Positions 24,165-31,587 of a stretch of 38,878 nucleotides of DNA are shown piece after piece (position 1 is the first letter of the stretch; each line of letters opens with the position of its first letter). Position numbers and translations under genes: made by a program. Location of the stretch: assembly GCA_050694055.1 (NCBI GenBank), contig JBOGWX010000103.1, positions 1 through 38,878 of the forward strand, written 5' to 3'. The notes beneath the pieces were generated by a model. The model ran no database searches, had not been told where the DNA came from, and was given only the letters and a program-made list of their open reading frames with translations. This DNA is from WHSV01 sp050694055 (GTDB lineage Bacteria; Actinomycetota; CADDZG01; WHSQ01).

Positions 24165-24678
24165 AGGCGTCGTAGGGGAGCTCGAAGGGATCGAGCGTTC
24201 CGGGTGAGGCGACGACTTGAGGCTCGGTCAAACGCGTGAACCTGCTGCGGAAGTAGCCCAGCGCATCGCCGTCGCTGTACCGGAAGTGCACCACCCGTCC
24301 GATGAACAGGGTGTGGTCGCCCCCGTCGTAGGCCTCGTGCGGCTCGCACTGAAAGTGCGCCACCGCTCCGCCGAGATAAGGGGCGACCTTTCCGGTTCGC
24401 CAGGGGACCTCGAGGTCGGGGTCGTGCTTGCCGGCAAAGTTGAGCGCCAGGCGCTCCTGGTCCGACGCGAGCACATTGATGGCGAAGGGATTGTCGTGGA
24501 TCAGGTCGTGACTCCTCGCCTTCTTGTTGATCGACACGAGCACGAGCGGCGGGTCCAGCGATACCGAGGTGAAGGCGTTGACCGTCAGTCCGCGCGGCTC
24601 GGATGGTCCCCGGATGCTGACGACGGTCACCCCGGTGCCGAAGCAGCCGAGACAGGTGCGGAGCTCGTAGGTGTTCAG
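24157..24678 (-). CDS. hpaC: flavin reductase, HpaC-like
   Basis: About 173 residues, a flavin reductase-like beta barrel that uses NAD(P)H to reduce FAD for HpaB. Conserved elements are GVTVVSIRGP, RGLTVNAFTSVSLDPPLVL and AFNVL-like FAINVLASDQ. It ends with the GDH/LFIGRVV strand containing the family histidine. The family N-terminus before GVTVV, here LRTCLGCFGT, is encoded upstream of the first conventional start (GTG 24630). A TAG stop closes the frame farther out, and no ATG, GTG or TTG lies between. CTG 24678, five bases after GGAGGT, is therefore chosen. The alternative is 24157-24630. It is the first gene of the hpa operon. Confidence 0.87.
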   Translation of the reverse strand: MNTYELRTCLGCFGTGVTVVSIRGPSEPRGLTVNAFTSVSLDPPLVLVSINKKARSHDLIHDNPFAINVLASDQERLALNFAGKHDPDLEVPWRTGKVAPYLGGAVAHFQCEPHEAYDGGDHTLFIGRVVHFRYSDGDALGYFRSRFTRLTEPQVVASPGTLDPFELPYDAYE

Positions 24679-24712
24679 AAAAGACCTCCGTGGCGTGCGG
24701 CCCTTCGGCTAA

Positions 24713-24724
24713 ATCGTATACGAT
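24713..24724. promoter_or_regulatory. perfect 12-bp palindrome, likely GntR operator of the hpa operon
   Basis: ATCGTATACGAT is a perfect palindrome 34 bases before the hpaC CTG. Its core TCGTA-TACGA fits the half-site spacing known for FadR/FCD-type GntR regulators (GTA-TAC). The TATACGAT part could also act as the -10 region on the minus strand, so binding would block transcription. Confidence 0.6.
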
Positions 24725-24751
24725 CCTGGTGGAGCGGCCGCGCGGAGGTCC

Positions 24752-25576
24752 TCAGTAGAGGCCATCGCGGGCGAGCCTTGCGGCCGCCTCGAGCACCGCC
24801 GGCGACGCCAGGTAGTCGTCGTAGGAGACCGGCGCGAAGCGCTCGAAGGGGATCCCCGCCGGCAGCTCGACTGCCTCCGCCTCGTGGAGACCCCTCAGCC
24901 GGCCGGCGATGGCCGCCTTCGTCTTGGCGGGCAGAGAGGCTCGCACCACCACCGGCTGGATCGGAAACGGCCCCCATGATTCCACGACGCGCACCCGGCC
25001 CCAGCGACTCGGATGTCGCTTTCGTTCCATGATCAACACGTTGGAGTCGATGGCGGCGCCGTCCACACGCTTCTCGGCCACCAGCCTCAACGACTCGAGG
25101 TGTGATCCCGCGACCACGGTCGAGGCGAAGAACTCGGACCCGGCTCCCATCGTCGAGAGGCGTTGCAGCGCGCTGTGCCAGCCACTCAGTGAGAGTGCGT
25201 CGTTGTATGCCCAGGTGCGACCCCGGAGATCGTCGAAGCGAGCGACGTCCGAGTCGGAGCGCACGACTACGTCGGAGAAGTAGACCGGATGTCCGGCAGC
25301 TCGTTCGTCGGCAAACACGGGAGCAACGGGAACCAGCTCGATGCTGGGGTTATCCGACTGCCTCAGTAAGACGAGTGAGGGCGCGCACATGAAGCCGAGA
25401 TCGGCCTCGCCGAGCTCGAAGGGGTCGTCGCGGATGCGGGGCCCCGAGATCCGGGAGGCCACGATGAGCTCCGCGCCGCCGAGCCGCTCGCCGACATGGT
25501 CCGCCACGATTCGAAAGAATCGTTCGGGGATGCTGGGGGCCAGATAAGTGATCGCCCGCAGCGGCCGTGGCGTCAT
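24752..25576 (-). CDS. PhnD/SsuA-like solute-binding-fold protein without signal peptide
   Basis: A 274-residue protein with the two-lobe periplasmic-binding fold of phosphonate/nitrate ABC-type binding proteins: LRAITYLAP, then DLGFMCAPSLVLL, VYFSDVVVRSD, FDDLRGRTWAYNDALSLSGW and DGAAIDSNVLIME. The serine/glycine pocket SLSGW is the ligand site of the family. The N-terminus MTPRPLRAITYLAP has no signal peptide or lipobox, and there is no permease or ATPase gene nearby. It may therefore be cytosolic, for instance a sensor or a small-molecule carrier. It follows the E2 gene by 23 bp on the same strand and precedes the hpa operon. Confidence 0.75.
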   Translation of the reverse strand: MTPRPLRAITYLAPSIPERFFRIVADHVGERLGGAELIVASRISGPRIRDDPFELGEADLGFMCAPSLVLLRQSDNPSIELVPVAPVFADERAAGHPVYFSDVVVRSDSDVARFDDLRGRTWAYNDALSLSGWHSALQRLSTMGAGSEFFASTVVAGSHLESLRLVAEKRVDGAAIDSNVLIMERKRHPSRWGRVRVVESWGPFPIQPVVVRASLPAKTKAAIAGRLRGLHEAEAVELPAGIPFERFAPVSYDDYLASPAVLEAAARLARDGLY

Positions 25577-25599
25577 TTCAGCGACGCTCCGTAGGGCGT

Positions 25600-26838
25600 C
25601 TAACTCTCTAGCGCAAGGACCGCGGGGTGTTCGAGCAGCTTGACTACGTCGAGGATGAACTTCGCCGCCGTTATGCCGTCGAGGATCCGGTGATCGAAGG
25701 TGACCGACAGGTTCATCATCAGGCGCGCCACGATCTGGCCGTCGCGCACCACCGCTCGCTCGCTTGCTTTGTGCACTCCGAGAATGGCCGCCTGGGGGTG
25801 AAACACAATGGGCGTCGCCATGAGCCCGCCGAAGGGGCCGGGGCTCGAGATGGTGAACGTGGAACCTCGCAGCTCGTCGGGGTGGAGCGAACTCTCGCGG
25901 GCGCCGCGCGCGAGGCGATCGATATCCATCGCGATCTCCGATACTCGCTTGCGGTCCGCGGCGCGCACCACAGGAACCATCAATCCCGAGGGCGTCTCGA
26001 CCGCGATGCCGATGTCGTAACGGTCGTGCACCACGATCTCGCGAGCGTCTTCGTCCAGCGACGAGTTCAGCATGGGGTAGTCCTTCAAGCCCGCGACCAC
26101 CGCCTTCACGATGAAGGGCAGGACGGTGAGTTTCGCCCCGTCCGGGTTGCGCTCGCTGGCCAGGCGGCGGGTGGCGTCGAGCTCGGTGACATCGCATTCT
26201 TCGACGTGGGTGACCGGCGGCACGAGCCTGTGCGCCTCTGCCATGCGCTCCGCAATGGTGCGACGAATGCCTCTGAGAGGAACGCGTTCGCCACCGGCGG
26301 GTATCGGTGCGCGCTTCGGCGCTGCGGCCGTGGTGGCTGCGGGTTGCGAGGTTCGGGCCGCAAGCGTTTCGACGTCCGAACGCATGATTCGACCGCCCGG
26401 TCCCGAGCCGCTGACCCGGGCAATGTCGACGCCGAGGTCGCGCGCGAGCTTCCGCACCGGGGGCATGGCCTTGACGCGTCCGTTGTCACCGCGCCTCTCG
26501 GTGGGACCCGGCGGCGCGGGCGGAGGGCCACCGGCCGTGACGGCCGTCCCCGGAGTCAGTTCCTCGTCCGGTCTAACCGGTGCCGCCCCGGTGGATGGGA
26601 GCGCGTCCTCACCGATGGTGATGAGCACCGAGCCCACGGGCACGACGTCGCCCTCCGCGAAGTGAATCTTGGACACGACACCCGCGAAGGGAGAGGGGAT
26701 CTCGGCCGTGGCCTTGTCCGTGATGACCTCGACGATGAGGTCATCCTCCTCGACCACATCGCCCTCCTTGACCAACCACCTATCGATCTCTCCCTCGGTG
26801 ACGCCCTCGCCGAGGTCGGGAAGCTTGAAGTTCGGCAC
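25600..26838 (-). CDS. bkdC: branched-chain 2-oxoacid dehydrogenase E2 (dihydrolipoyl acyltransferase)
   Basis: A 412-residue E2 subunit that moves acyl groups from E1 via lipoate to CoA. The lipoyl domain occupies residues 3-78, with the lipoyl lysine at Lys42 (VITDKATAEI). An Ala/Pro-rich linker follows, then a peripheral-subunit-binding domain at about 130-165 (MPPVRKLARDLGVDI, GPGGRI). The catalytic domain ends in TFDHRILDG, with His383 and Asp387. GTG 26838 is selected because it gives the exact lipoyl-domain start (PNFKLPDLGEGVTEGEI). It lies 14 bp after the E1beta stop. The single lipoyl domain and neighbouring leucine dehydrogenase favour a branched-chain rather than pyruvate complex. 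Confidence 0.88.
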   Translation of the reverse strand: MPNFKLPDLGEGVTEGEIDRWLVKEGDVVEEDDLIVEVITDKATAEIPSPFAGVVSKIHFAEGDVVPVGSVLITIGEDALPSTGAAPVRPDEELTPGTAVTAGGPPPAPPGPTERRGDNGRVKAMPPVRKLARDLGVDIARVSGSGPGGRIMRSDVETLAARTSQPAATTAAAPKRAPIPAGGERVPLRGIRRTIAERMAEAHRLVPPVTHVEECDVTELDATRRLASERNPDGAKLTVLPFIVKAVVAGLKDYPMLNSSLDEDAREIVVHDRYDIGIAVETPSGLMVPVVRAADRKRVSEIAMDIDRLARGARESSLHPDELRGSTFTISSPGPFGGLMATPIVFHPQAAILGVHKASERAVVRDGQIVARLMMNLSVTFDHRILDGITAAKFILDVVKLLEHPAVLALES

Positions 26839-26852
26839 CTTGTCAGGCCTCT

Positions 26853-27905
26853 CTAGAAACTCAGAACCTTCTCGGCGCCGCGCACGATGCGATCGACCGA
26901 AGGAAGGTAGTCGTCTTCGTTGGCGAATTGCGGGAAAGGCACGTCGAATCCGGTGACGCGACCAACGGGGGCGTCGAGGTCGAGCATGGCGCGCTCGTGT
27001 ACGAGGCTCGACACCTCGGCCCCGATACCCGCGGTGCGGGGAGCCTCGTGCACCACGAGCGCGCGCCCGCATTCGGATGCGTGTCGGGTGATGGCCTCGA
27101 CGTCGAGCGGATAGAGGGATCGCAGATCGACTACCCGCACCTGTGTGTCCCGTTCCGCCCCCAGCTTCTCGGCCGCCTCTACGCTCAACGGCACGGTCGC
27201 GCCGTAGGAGAGAATCACGAGCTCGTCGTCCTTTCGCGCGGTGTGCTCGGCCGAACCGCCGGACGGATAGGCGAGGCGTGCCGTCGACAACAGTGAACTC
27301 GCCTCACCGTTGCCGCTGCCGAGATCGAACGGCATGTCGTCGGCGACCTCCTGGCGCCCGGCCCGATAGATGCGCTTCGGCTCCATGAAGATGACCGGGT
27401 CCGGATGTGCGATCGCCGCGAGCAACATGGCCCGCGCGTCGGACGGCGTCGTCGGACAAACGATCTTGAGTCCCGGCGAGTGAGCAAAGAGGGCCTCGGG
27501 AGAGTCCGAGTGCAGCTCCGGAGCTCTCACGCCACCGCCGAAGGGGATGCGAATGACCATGTTGGCCGGACACTCACCGTTGGTGCGCCACCCGTAACGC
27601 GCGACGTGCACGATGATCTGCTCGAACGCCGGATAGACGAAGCCGTCGAACTGGATCTCCACGACCGGCAGCAGCCCGTAGAGCGACAAGCCCACGGCCG
27701 ATCCCACGATTCCCGCTTCGGACAGTGGCGTGTCGATCACGCGCTCGCCGCCGTACTCGTTCAGCAACCCCGCGGTAACGCGGAACACTCCGCCGGTCTT
27801 CGCGACGTCCTCGCCGAGGAGCACCACGCGGTCGTCGGACGAGAAGGCCTCGTGCAACGCCCGGTTGAGAGCTTCGACCATGGTCAGCTCGGCCACGTCA
27901 CTCAC
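26853..27905 (-). CDS. bkdB: branched-chain 2-oxoacid dehydrogenase E1 beta subunit
   Basis: A 350-residue transketolase-like beta subunit that pairs with E1alpha in the thiamine-diphosphate E1 heterotetramer. Recognisable segments are GEDVAKTGGVFRVT, DTPLSEAGIVGSAVGLS, the FEQIIVHVARYGWRTNG helix, RIPFGGGVRAPELHSDSPEA and the C-terminal RSLYPLDVEAI with EAPRTAG. About 30 residues at 196-226 (Gly/Ser/Ala-rich) enlarge the loop between PFDLG and DELVILSYGA compared with typical sequences. The GTG start overlaps the E1alpha stop by eight bases. Confidence 0.9.
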   Translation of the reverse strand: MSDVAELTMVEALNRALHEAFSSDDRVVLLGEDVAKTGGVFRVTAGLLNEYGGERVIDTPLSEAGIVGSAVGLSLYGLLPVVEIQFDGFVYPAFEQIIVHVARYGWRTNGECPANMVIRIPFGGGVRAPELHSDSPEALFAHSPGLKIVCPTTPSDARAMLLAAIAHPDPVIFMEPKRIYRAGRQEVADDMPFDLGSGNGEASSLLSTARLAYPSGGSAEHTARKDDELVILSYGATVPLSVEAAEKLGAERDTQVRVVDLRSLYPLDVEAITRHASECGRALVVHEAPRTAGIGAEVSSLVHERAMLDLDAPVGRVTGFDVPFPQFANEDDYLPSVDRIVRGAEKVLSF

Positions 27906-29049
27906 CCTCCGAGTTCGTGCCGGGTGGAACCTCGACGTCGCCGGCAGACGGAGGCGCCGGCTGCTGCGGGGGGACCGCCTCGGGTCTGCGTGCGACCGAG
28001 TTCACTTCCTCGAGGCCCTCGATGAAGGTCCATGGGTTCTCGGATGCGTAGACGTGGTCGAACATCACCTCGGGGCCCGGCTGCTCGATCGACTCGAGCC
28101 CGCGCACGCCCTCGGCGATCATCTCCCTCGCTTCGGCGCGCAACGCGTGTTCTTGGTCGTCGTCCAGGATGCTGAGCCGCCGGAGGAACCCAGCCATGCG
28201 ACCGACCGGCTCGAGATGAGCCCACTTCTGCGCCTCCGTCTCGTCGCGATACAGCGACGGGTCGTCGGCGGTTCCATGGGCCTTGATGCGGTAGCAAAAG
28301 GCCTCGATGAGCGTCGGGCCCCTGCCGTTGCGACCACGGTCGAGCGCGTCCTTGGTCGCCTTCCAGCAAGCAAGCGGATCGAATCCGTCGATGCGTACTC
28401 CGGGCATGCCGTAAGCGGCCGCCTTCTCGGCCACCGTGCGCGTCGCCATCTGTCGAGTGACCGGAGTCGAGATCGCCCACTGGTTGTTGATGCAAAAGAA
28501 CACGGTCGCGGTCTTGAAGACGCTCGCGAAGTTGAGTCCCTCGTGGAAGTCGCCCTCGGAGGTTGCACCGTCCCCGAACCATGCCAGCGAGGCAGTGCGG
28601 TCGCCCTTGATCTTTGCCGCCCATGCGACTCCGGTCGCGTGGGGCAGATGCGTCGCGATCGGCACGCAGATAGGGCCGAGCCGGTAATCACGCGGGTTAT
28701 AGAAACCGGCCGGGCCCCCGTAGCCGCGCACCCAGCCGAGGACCGTGGCGACCGGCAGACCTCGCAGGATGCCGACCGAGTTCTGACGGTAAGACGGAAA
28801 GATCCAGTCACCGTCCTCGCACGCAAAGAGCGCGCCCGCCGTGGTCCCCTCCTCGCCCCAGTAAAGGGGGTAGGTACCGACGCGACCTTGGCGCTGCAAC
28901 ATCACCGCGCGCTCATCGAAGGTGCGAAGAATCACCAGCCAGCGGTAGAGCTCGAGCAGTTCCTTTTCGCCGAGACCGTCCGGGACCGGGAAGTCGGGCA
29001 GATTATCACCGTCGCCGATGATTCGAAGTGGTTCGGGCCGATCGCTCAT
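27898..29049 (-). CDS. bkdA: branched-chain 2-oxoacid dehydrogenase E1 alpha subunit
   Basis: A 383-residue thiamine-diphosphate subunit that decarboxylates branched-chain 2-oxo acids. The cofactor motif is GDGATSEGDFHE...FCINNQWAIS, and the substrate region is YPLYWGEEGTTAGA, with FPSYRQNSV and YRIKAHGTADDPS near the site of the phosphorylation loop in eukaryotes. The last ~33 residues are Pro/Glu-rich (VPPQQPAPPSAG) and look disordered. ATG 29049 with AGGGAAAC before it fits the family start; an upstream GTG-type extension is unconserved. It lies 63 bp after leucine dehydrogenase. Confidence 0.9.
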   Translation of the reverse strand: MSDRPEPLRIIGDGDNLPDFPVPDGLGEKELLELYRWLVILRTFDERAVMLQRQGRVGTYPLYWGEEGTTAGALFACEDGDWIFPSYRQNSVGILRGLPVATVLGWVRGYGGPAGFYNPRDYRLGPICVPIATHLPHATGVAWAAKIKGDRTASLAWFGDGATSEGDFHEGLNFASVFKTATVFFCINNQWAISTPVTRQMATRTVAEKAAAYGMPGVRIDGFDPLACWKATKDALDRGRNGRGPTLIEAFCYRIKAHGTADDPSLYRDETEAQKWAHLEPVGRMAGFLRRLSILDDDQEHALRAEAREMIAEGVRGLESIEQPGPEVMFDHVYASENPWTFIEGLEEVNSVARRPEAVPPQQPAPPSAGDVEVPPGTNSEGE

Positions 29050-29112
29050 CTTGGTTTCCCTCACGCTCCGCCACGCACGGCGTGGCCCTGCTCTCGCCGG
29101 CCCGTGCAATGG

Positions 29113-30204
29113 CTATTGATGGCCGGCCGTCCCGTACTCGGTCGTACGCAGGAGACGAATGCGACTGATCTTGCGAATGCGCTCCTGCGCGTACTCCTCG
29201 GCCGCGGCCGCGGTGGAGATGCTCCGCTCGCGCGCCAGAGCAAAGATGTGCTGGAGCTGTTTGTAGATCCCCTCGACGCGCTGCATCGCGCGCGCGCGGT
29301 CGTAACCGCGCAGTTCGTCTTCGACGTTCATCAGACCACCGGCGTTGATTACGAAGTCGGGTGCGTAGAGGATGCCGAGATCGCGCAGCTTCTCGCCGTG
29401 CTCGGGACGTGCGAGCTGGTTGTTGGCGGCGCCGGCGATGATCCTGCAGCTGAACTCGCTGATGGTGTCGTCGTTGATCCCGCCGCCGAGCGCGCAGGGG
29501 GCGAAGATGTCGACCTCCAGCTTGTGAATGTCCTCGAGCGGGCGGGTCTCGATTCCGTGTGTGGACACGGCGCGCGCCAGGTTGTCCACGCTGATGTCGC
29601 CGACCGTGACCCGGACCCCCTGCTCGACGAGGTAGCCGCACAGCGCGAAGCCCACCTTGCCGACCCCCTGAAGCGCCACCGTCCTTCCGGTGAGGTCGGC
29701 GCTGCCGAAGACCTCCAGCGCACACGCTTTGATGCCCTGCAGGACGCCGTAGGCCGTGACCGGAGAGGGATCTCCGGAGCCGCCGTAGGTGCGGGAGCAG
29801 CCACAGACCCAGCGGGTCTCGCGGCGAACGGTGTCCATATCTTCGAGGGCGGTGCCGACGTCCTCGGCCGTGATGTAGCGCCCGCCGAGCGTCTCGATGA
29901 AGCGACCGTAGGCCCGGAGCAGCTCCTCTGACTTGATCCGGGTGTGGTCGCCGATGATGACGGCTTTGCCCCCACCGAGGTCGAGGCCCGCGGCCGCCGC
30001 CTTGTAGGTCATGCCCTTGGCGAGCCGGAGCACGTCGACCAGCGCCTCTTCCTCGCTTCGATAGTCGTAAAAACGGGTCCCACCTAATGCGGGACCCAGG
30101 GCGGTGGAGTGAATCGCGATGATCGCCCGGAGACCGGACTGATCATCGGAGCAAAACACGACCTGTTCGTAGCCATCTCCATTGATGTGCTCGAAAACGC
30201 TCAT
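29113..30204 (-). CDS. leucine/valine (branched-chain amino acid) dehydrogenase
   Basis: A 363-residue NAD-dependent amino-acid dehydrogenase that interconverts branched-chain amino acids and 2-oxo acids. Residues agree with the numbering of Lysinibacillus leucine dehydrogenase: Lys68 and Lys80 (KGMTYK, GGGKAV), and Asp115 (TAEDVGT). The Rossmann motif GVGKVGFALC is in the second half. ATG 30204 is preferred because the family starts with FEH-x-YEQVVFC; a first ATG at 30240 has no ribosome site. It feeds 2-oxo acids to the E1 enzyme encoded immediately downstream. Activity with phenylalanine is possible, and substrate preference cannot be read with certainty. Confidence 0.92.
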   Translation of the reverse strand: MSVFEHINGDGYEQVVFCSDDQSGLRAIIAIHSTALGPALGGTRFYDYRSEEEALVDVLRLAKGMTYKAAAAGLDLGGGKAVIIGDHTRIKSEELLRAYGRFIETLGGRYITAEDVGTALEDMDTVRRETRWVCGCSRTYGGSGDPSPVTAYGVLQGIKACALEVFGSADLTGRTVALQGVGKVGFALCGYLVEQGVRVTVGDISVDNLARAVSTHGIETRPLEDIHKLEVDIFAPCALGGGINDDTISEFSCRIIAGAANNQLARPEHGEKLRDLGILYAPDFVINAGGLMNVEDELRGYDRARAMQRVEGIYKQLQHIFALARERSISTAAAAEEYAQERIRKISRIRLLRTTEYGTAGHQ

Positions 30205-30330
30205 TTCTGCCGTGTCCCCCTGATGGGTGGGCTGCGGCATCGGTGACGCAGCCCGCTGGTCTTACCAGTCCCGATGGTACCGCCTCAATTGTCGAGGCTG
30301 CTTTCTAATGCGTGGTTAGCATGGCTGGTG

Positions 30331-31134
30331 ATGATTCGAACCGCTTACCTCCGCATATACGAGCCTGCATCGACCTTCTCGGAGGACGAGCGTCGCCGCT
30401 GGCTGACCGATCCCGGCGACGGCGACGGCGGTGATCAACCCCGCTACCGAGCATGGCTGGTCACGGGGCGTCTTCCGCAGGATGAAGCCGGTTACGAGCA
30501 GGAGGACGCGTTCGTGCGCGAGGTCGACGGAGAATTCTTCATCTGTCCGTGGCGCACCCGGCTGCGCATGCTGGCCGGCTTGCTCGCCTTCAGGGACAGT
30601 GTGCCCCATGAGGTGGCCGACGCCTTCGTTCCCGAGAGTGAGGCGCAGCGCGCGGCCAAGGAGCTCGCCGCTCTCGACGAGCGCTGGCCCCAGATTCGTT
30701 CGCACATCCTGCATGCCAATTGGCACGTGCCCCTGCGCTGGTTCGCCGCCTTCGACCCATCCGAGCGGGTCCTGGTCGAGGACCGCCGAGGCCTTCGCAT
30801 CCGCTACGAGAGCCGCATAACCGAGGCGCTCGCCCGCCTCGCCCACGTCATCACGGTGCTCGAGGAGACGTGGCTCGACGACGCCGTGGTGGTCGCACTG
30901 AAGGAGCTATCGGCGTGGCTCGAGGAGTTCTCTCCGGAGGGTCTGCTCGAGCTCGACTACGGGTCGGTGGCCGGCATGTTCGAGCACGACGAGCTCGTCG
31001 AGGATCAGTGCGCCGCGGACGTGGCCGCTTGTATCGAGGCGCTCGAAGCGGGAGACGGACCGCGAGCGAGCCGCCTCTTTGGTGATCTCACGGACAAATG
31101 GGCGACGGTCCGGGCCCATGAGATCGTCAATTAG
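30331..31134 (+). CDS. conserved actinobacterial hypothetical protein next to bldC
   Basis: A 267-residue soluble protein of no recognised domain. It starts MIRTAYLRIYEP, is rich in Glu, Trp and Arg, and seems mostly helical from residue 90 (LAALDERWPQIRSHI, LARLAHVITVLEETW). No membrane segment, signal peptide or cysteine cluster is seen. ATG 30331 begins the conserved-looking part; a GTG one codon earlier is the alternative, with TAGCAT five bases before it. As I recall, Streptomyces has an uncharacterised gene at the same place between valine dehydrogenase and bldC, which supports it being a real gene with a conserved role. Confidence 0.75.
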   Translation: MIRTAYLRIYEPASTFSEDERRRWLTDPGDGDGGDQPRYRAWLVTGRLPQDEAGYEQEDAFVREVDGEFFICPWRTRLRMLAGLLAFRDSVPHEVADAFVPESEAQRAAKELAALDERWPQIRSHILHANWHVPLRWFAAFDPSERVLVEDRRGLRIRYESRITEALARLAHVITVLEETWLDDAVVVALKELSAWLEEFSPEGLLELDYGSVAGMFEHDELVEDQCAADVAACIEALEAGDGPRASRLFGDLTDKWATVRAHEIVN

Positions 31135-31141
31135 CGGTATT

Positions 31142-31169
31142 TTGTCCGCTCTTGGAACACCATTATCTA
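31142..31169 (+). promoter_or_regulatory. candidate bldC promoter
   Basis: TTGTCC (31142-31147) and TATCTA (31164-31169) are spaced 16 bases apart in an AT-rich patch upstream of bldC. This is a reasonable sigma-70-like match. The leader would be about 165 bases and includes the hairpin at 31213-31232. Confidence 0.35.
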
Positions 31170-31212
31170 GTTCTTTATGACTATGACTTCGTAGCCCTGC
31201 ACAAGTAGGGAA

Positions 31213-31232
31213 AATGGCTCTATTGAGCCATT
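31213..31232. promoter_or_regulatory. perfect hairpin in the bldC leader
   Basis: AATGGCTC (31213-31220), loop TATT, and GAGCCATT (31225-31232) form a perfect 8-bp stem 79 bases after the upstream gene and 107 bases before the bldC start. It may terminate the upstream gene, regulate bldC or be a protein-binding palindrome. No T-run follows. Confidence 0.4.
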
Positions 31233-31339
31233 CCGCCCAAACGTCCGAGAGGTCATCATTGCCACTGAGTACGAGTCCGACGATCGCAGGGTCAGATTCC
31301 TGGGGCAGGGGTAGTCGGACCGACAAGAATGGAGGCATG

Positions 31340-31540
31340 ATGGAGGCCCAGAAGGACGATCTTCTGACGCCGGCCGAAGTCGCCAAGCTGTTCCGGGTGG
31401 ACCCGAAGACCGTCACCCGGTGGGCCAAGGCCGGGAAGCTTTCCTCGATCCGGACGCTCGGTGGACACCGGCGTTATCGGAAGGAAGAGGTCACCCGGTT
31501 CCTCGAGGGAACCTCGCAGGGCAGCGCGGAACTGCGCTAG
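31340..31540 (+). CDS. bldC: BldC-type MerR-like DNA-binding regulator
   Basis: A 66-residue single-domain protein nearly identical in layout to Streptomyces BldC. It has a winged helix-turn-helix of the MerR class (DLLTPAEVAKLFRVDPKTVT, then RWAKAGKLSSIRTLGGHRRYR) without the dimerisation helix of true MerR proteins. BldC binds DNA as head-to-tail oligomers on direct repeats and controls the onset of development in Streptomyces; in non-sporulating actinomycetes its role is broader and less known. Two adjacent ATGs occur. The second (31340) is chosen because GGAGG at 31331-31335 is better spaced. A strong terminator follows. Confidence 0.92.
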   Translation: MEAQKDDLLTPAEVAKLFRVDPKTVTRWAKAGKLSSIRTLGGHRRYRKEEVTRFLEGTSQGSAELR

Positions 31541-31587
31541 CAGTTATCAGGCCGCACAACCGGCAGTTACCAAAGCCGCACATCACG

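Noticed and set aside
24157..25576. PhnD-like gene as part of a phosphonate transporter operon
   Set aside because: No permease, ATPase or phosphonate genes are adjacent and no export signal is visible.
27730..29931. 733-codon open frame on the plus strand opposite the BCKDH and leucine dehydrogenase genes
   Set aside because: It is antisense to three strongly conserved genes, has no family resemblance and arises from high GC content.
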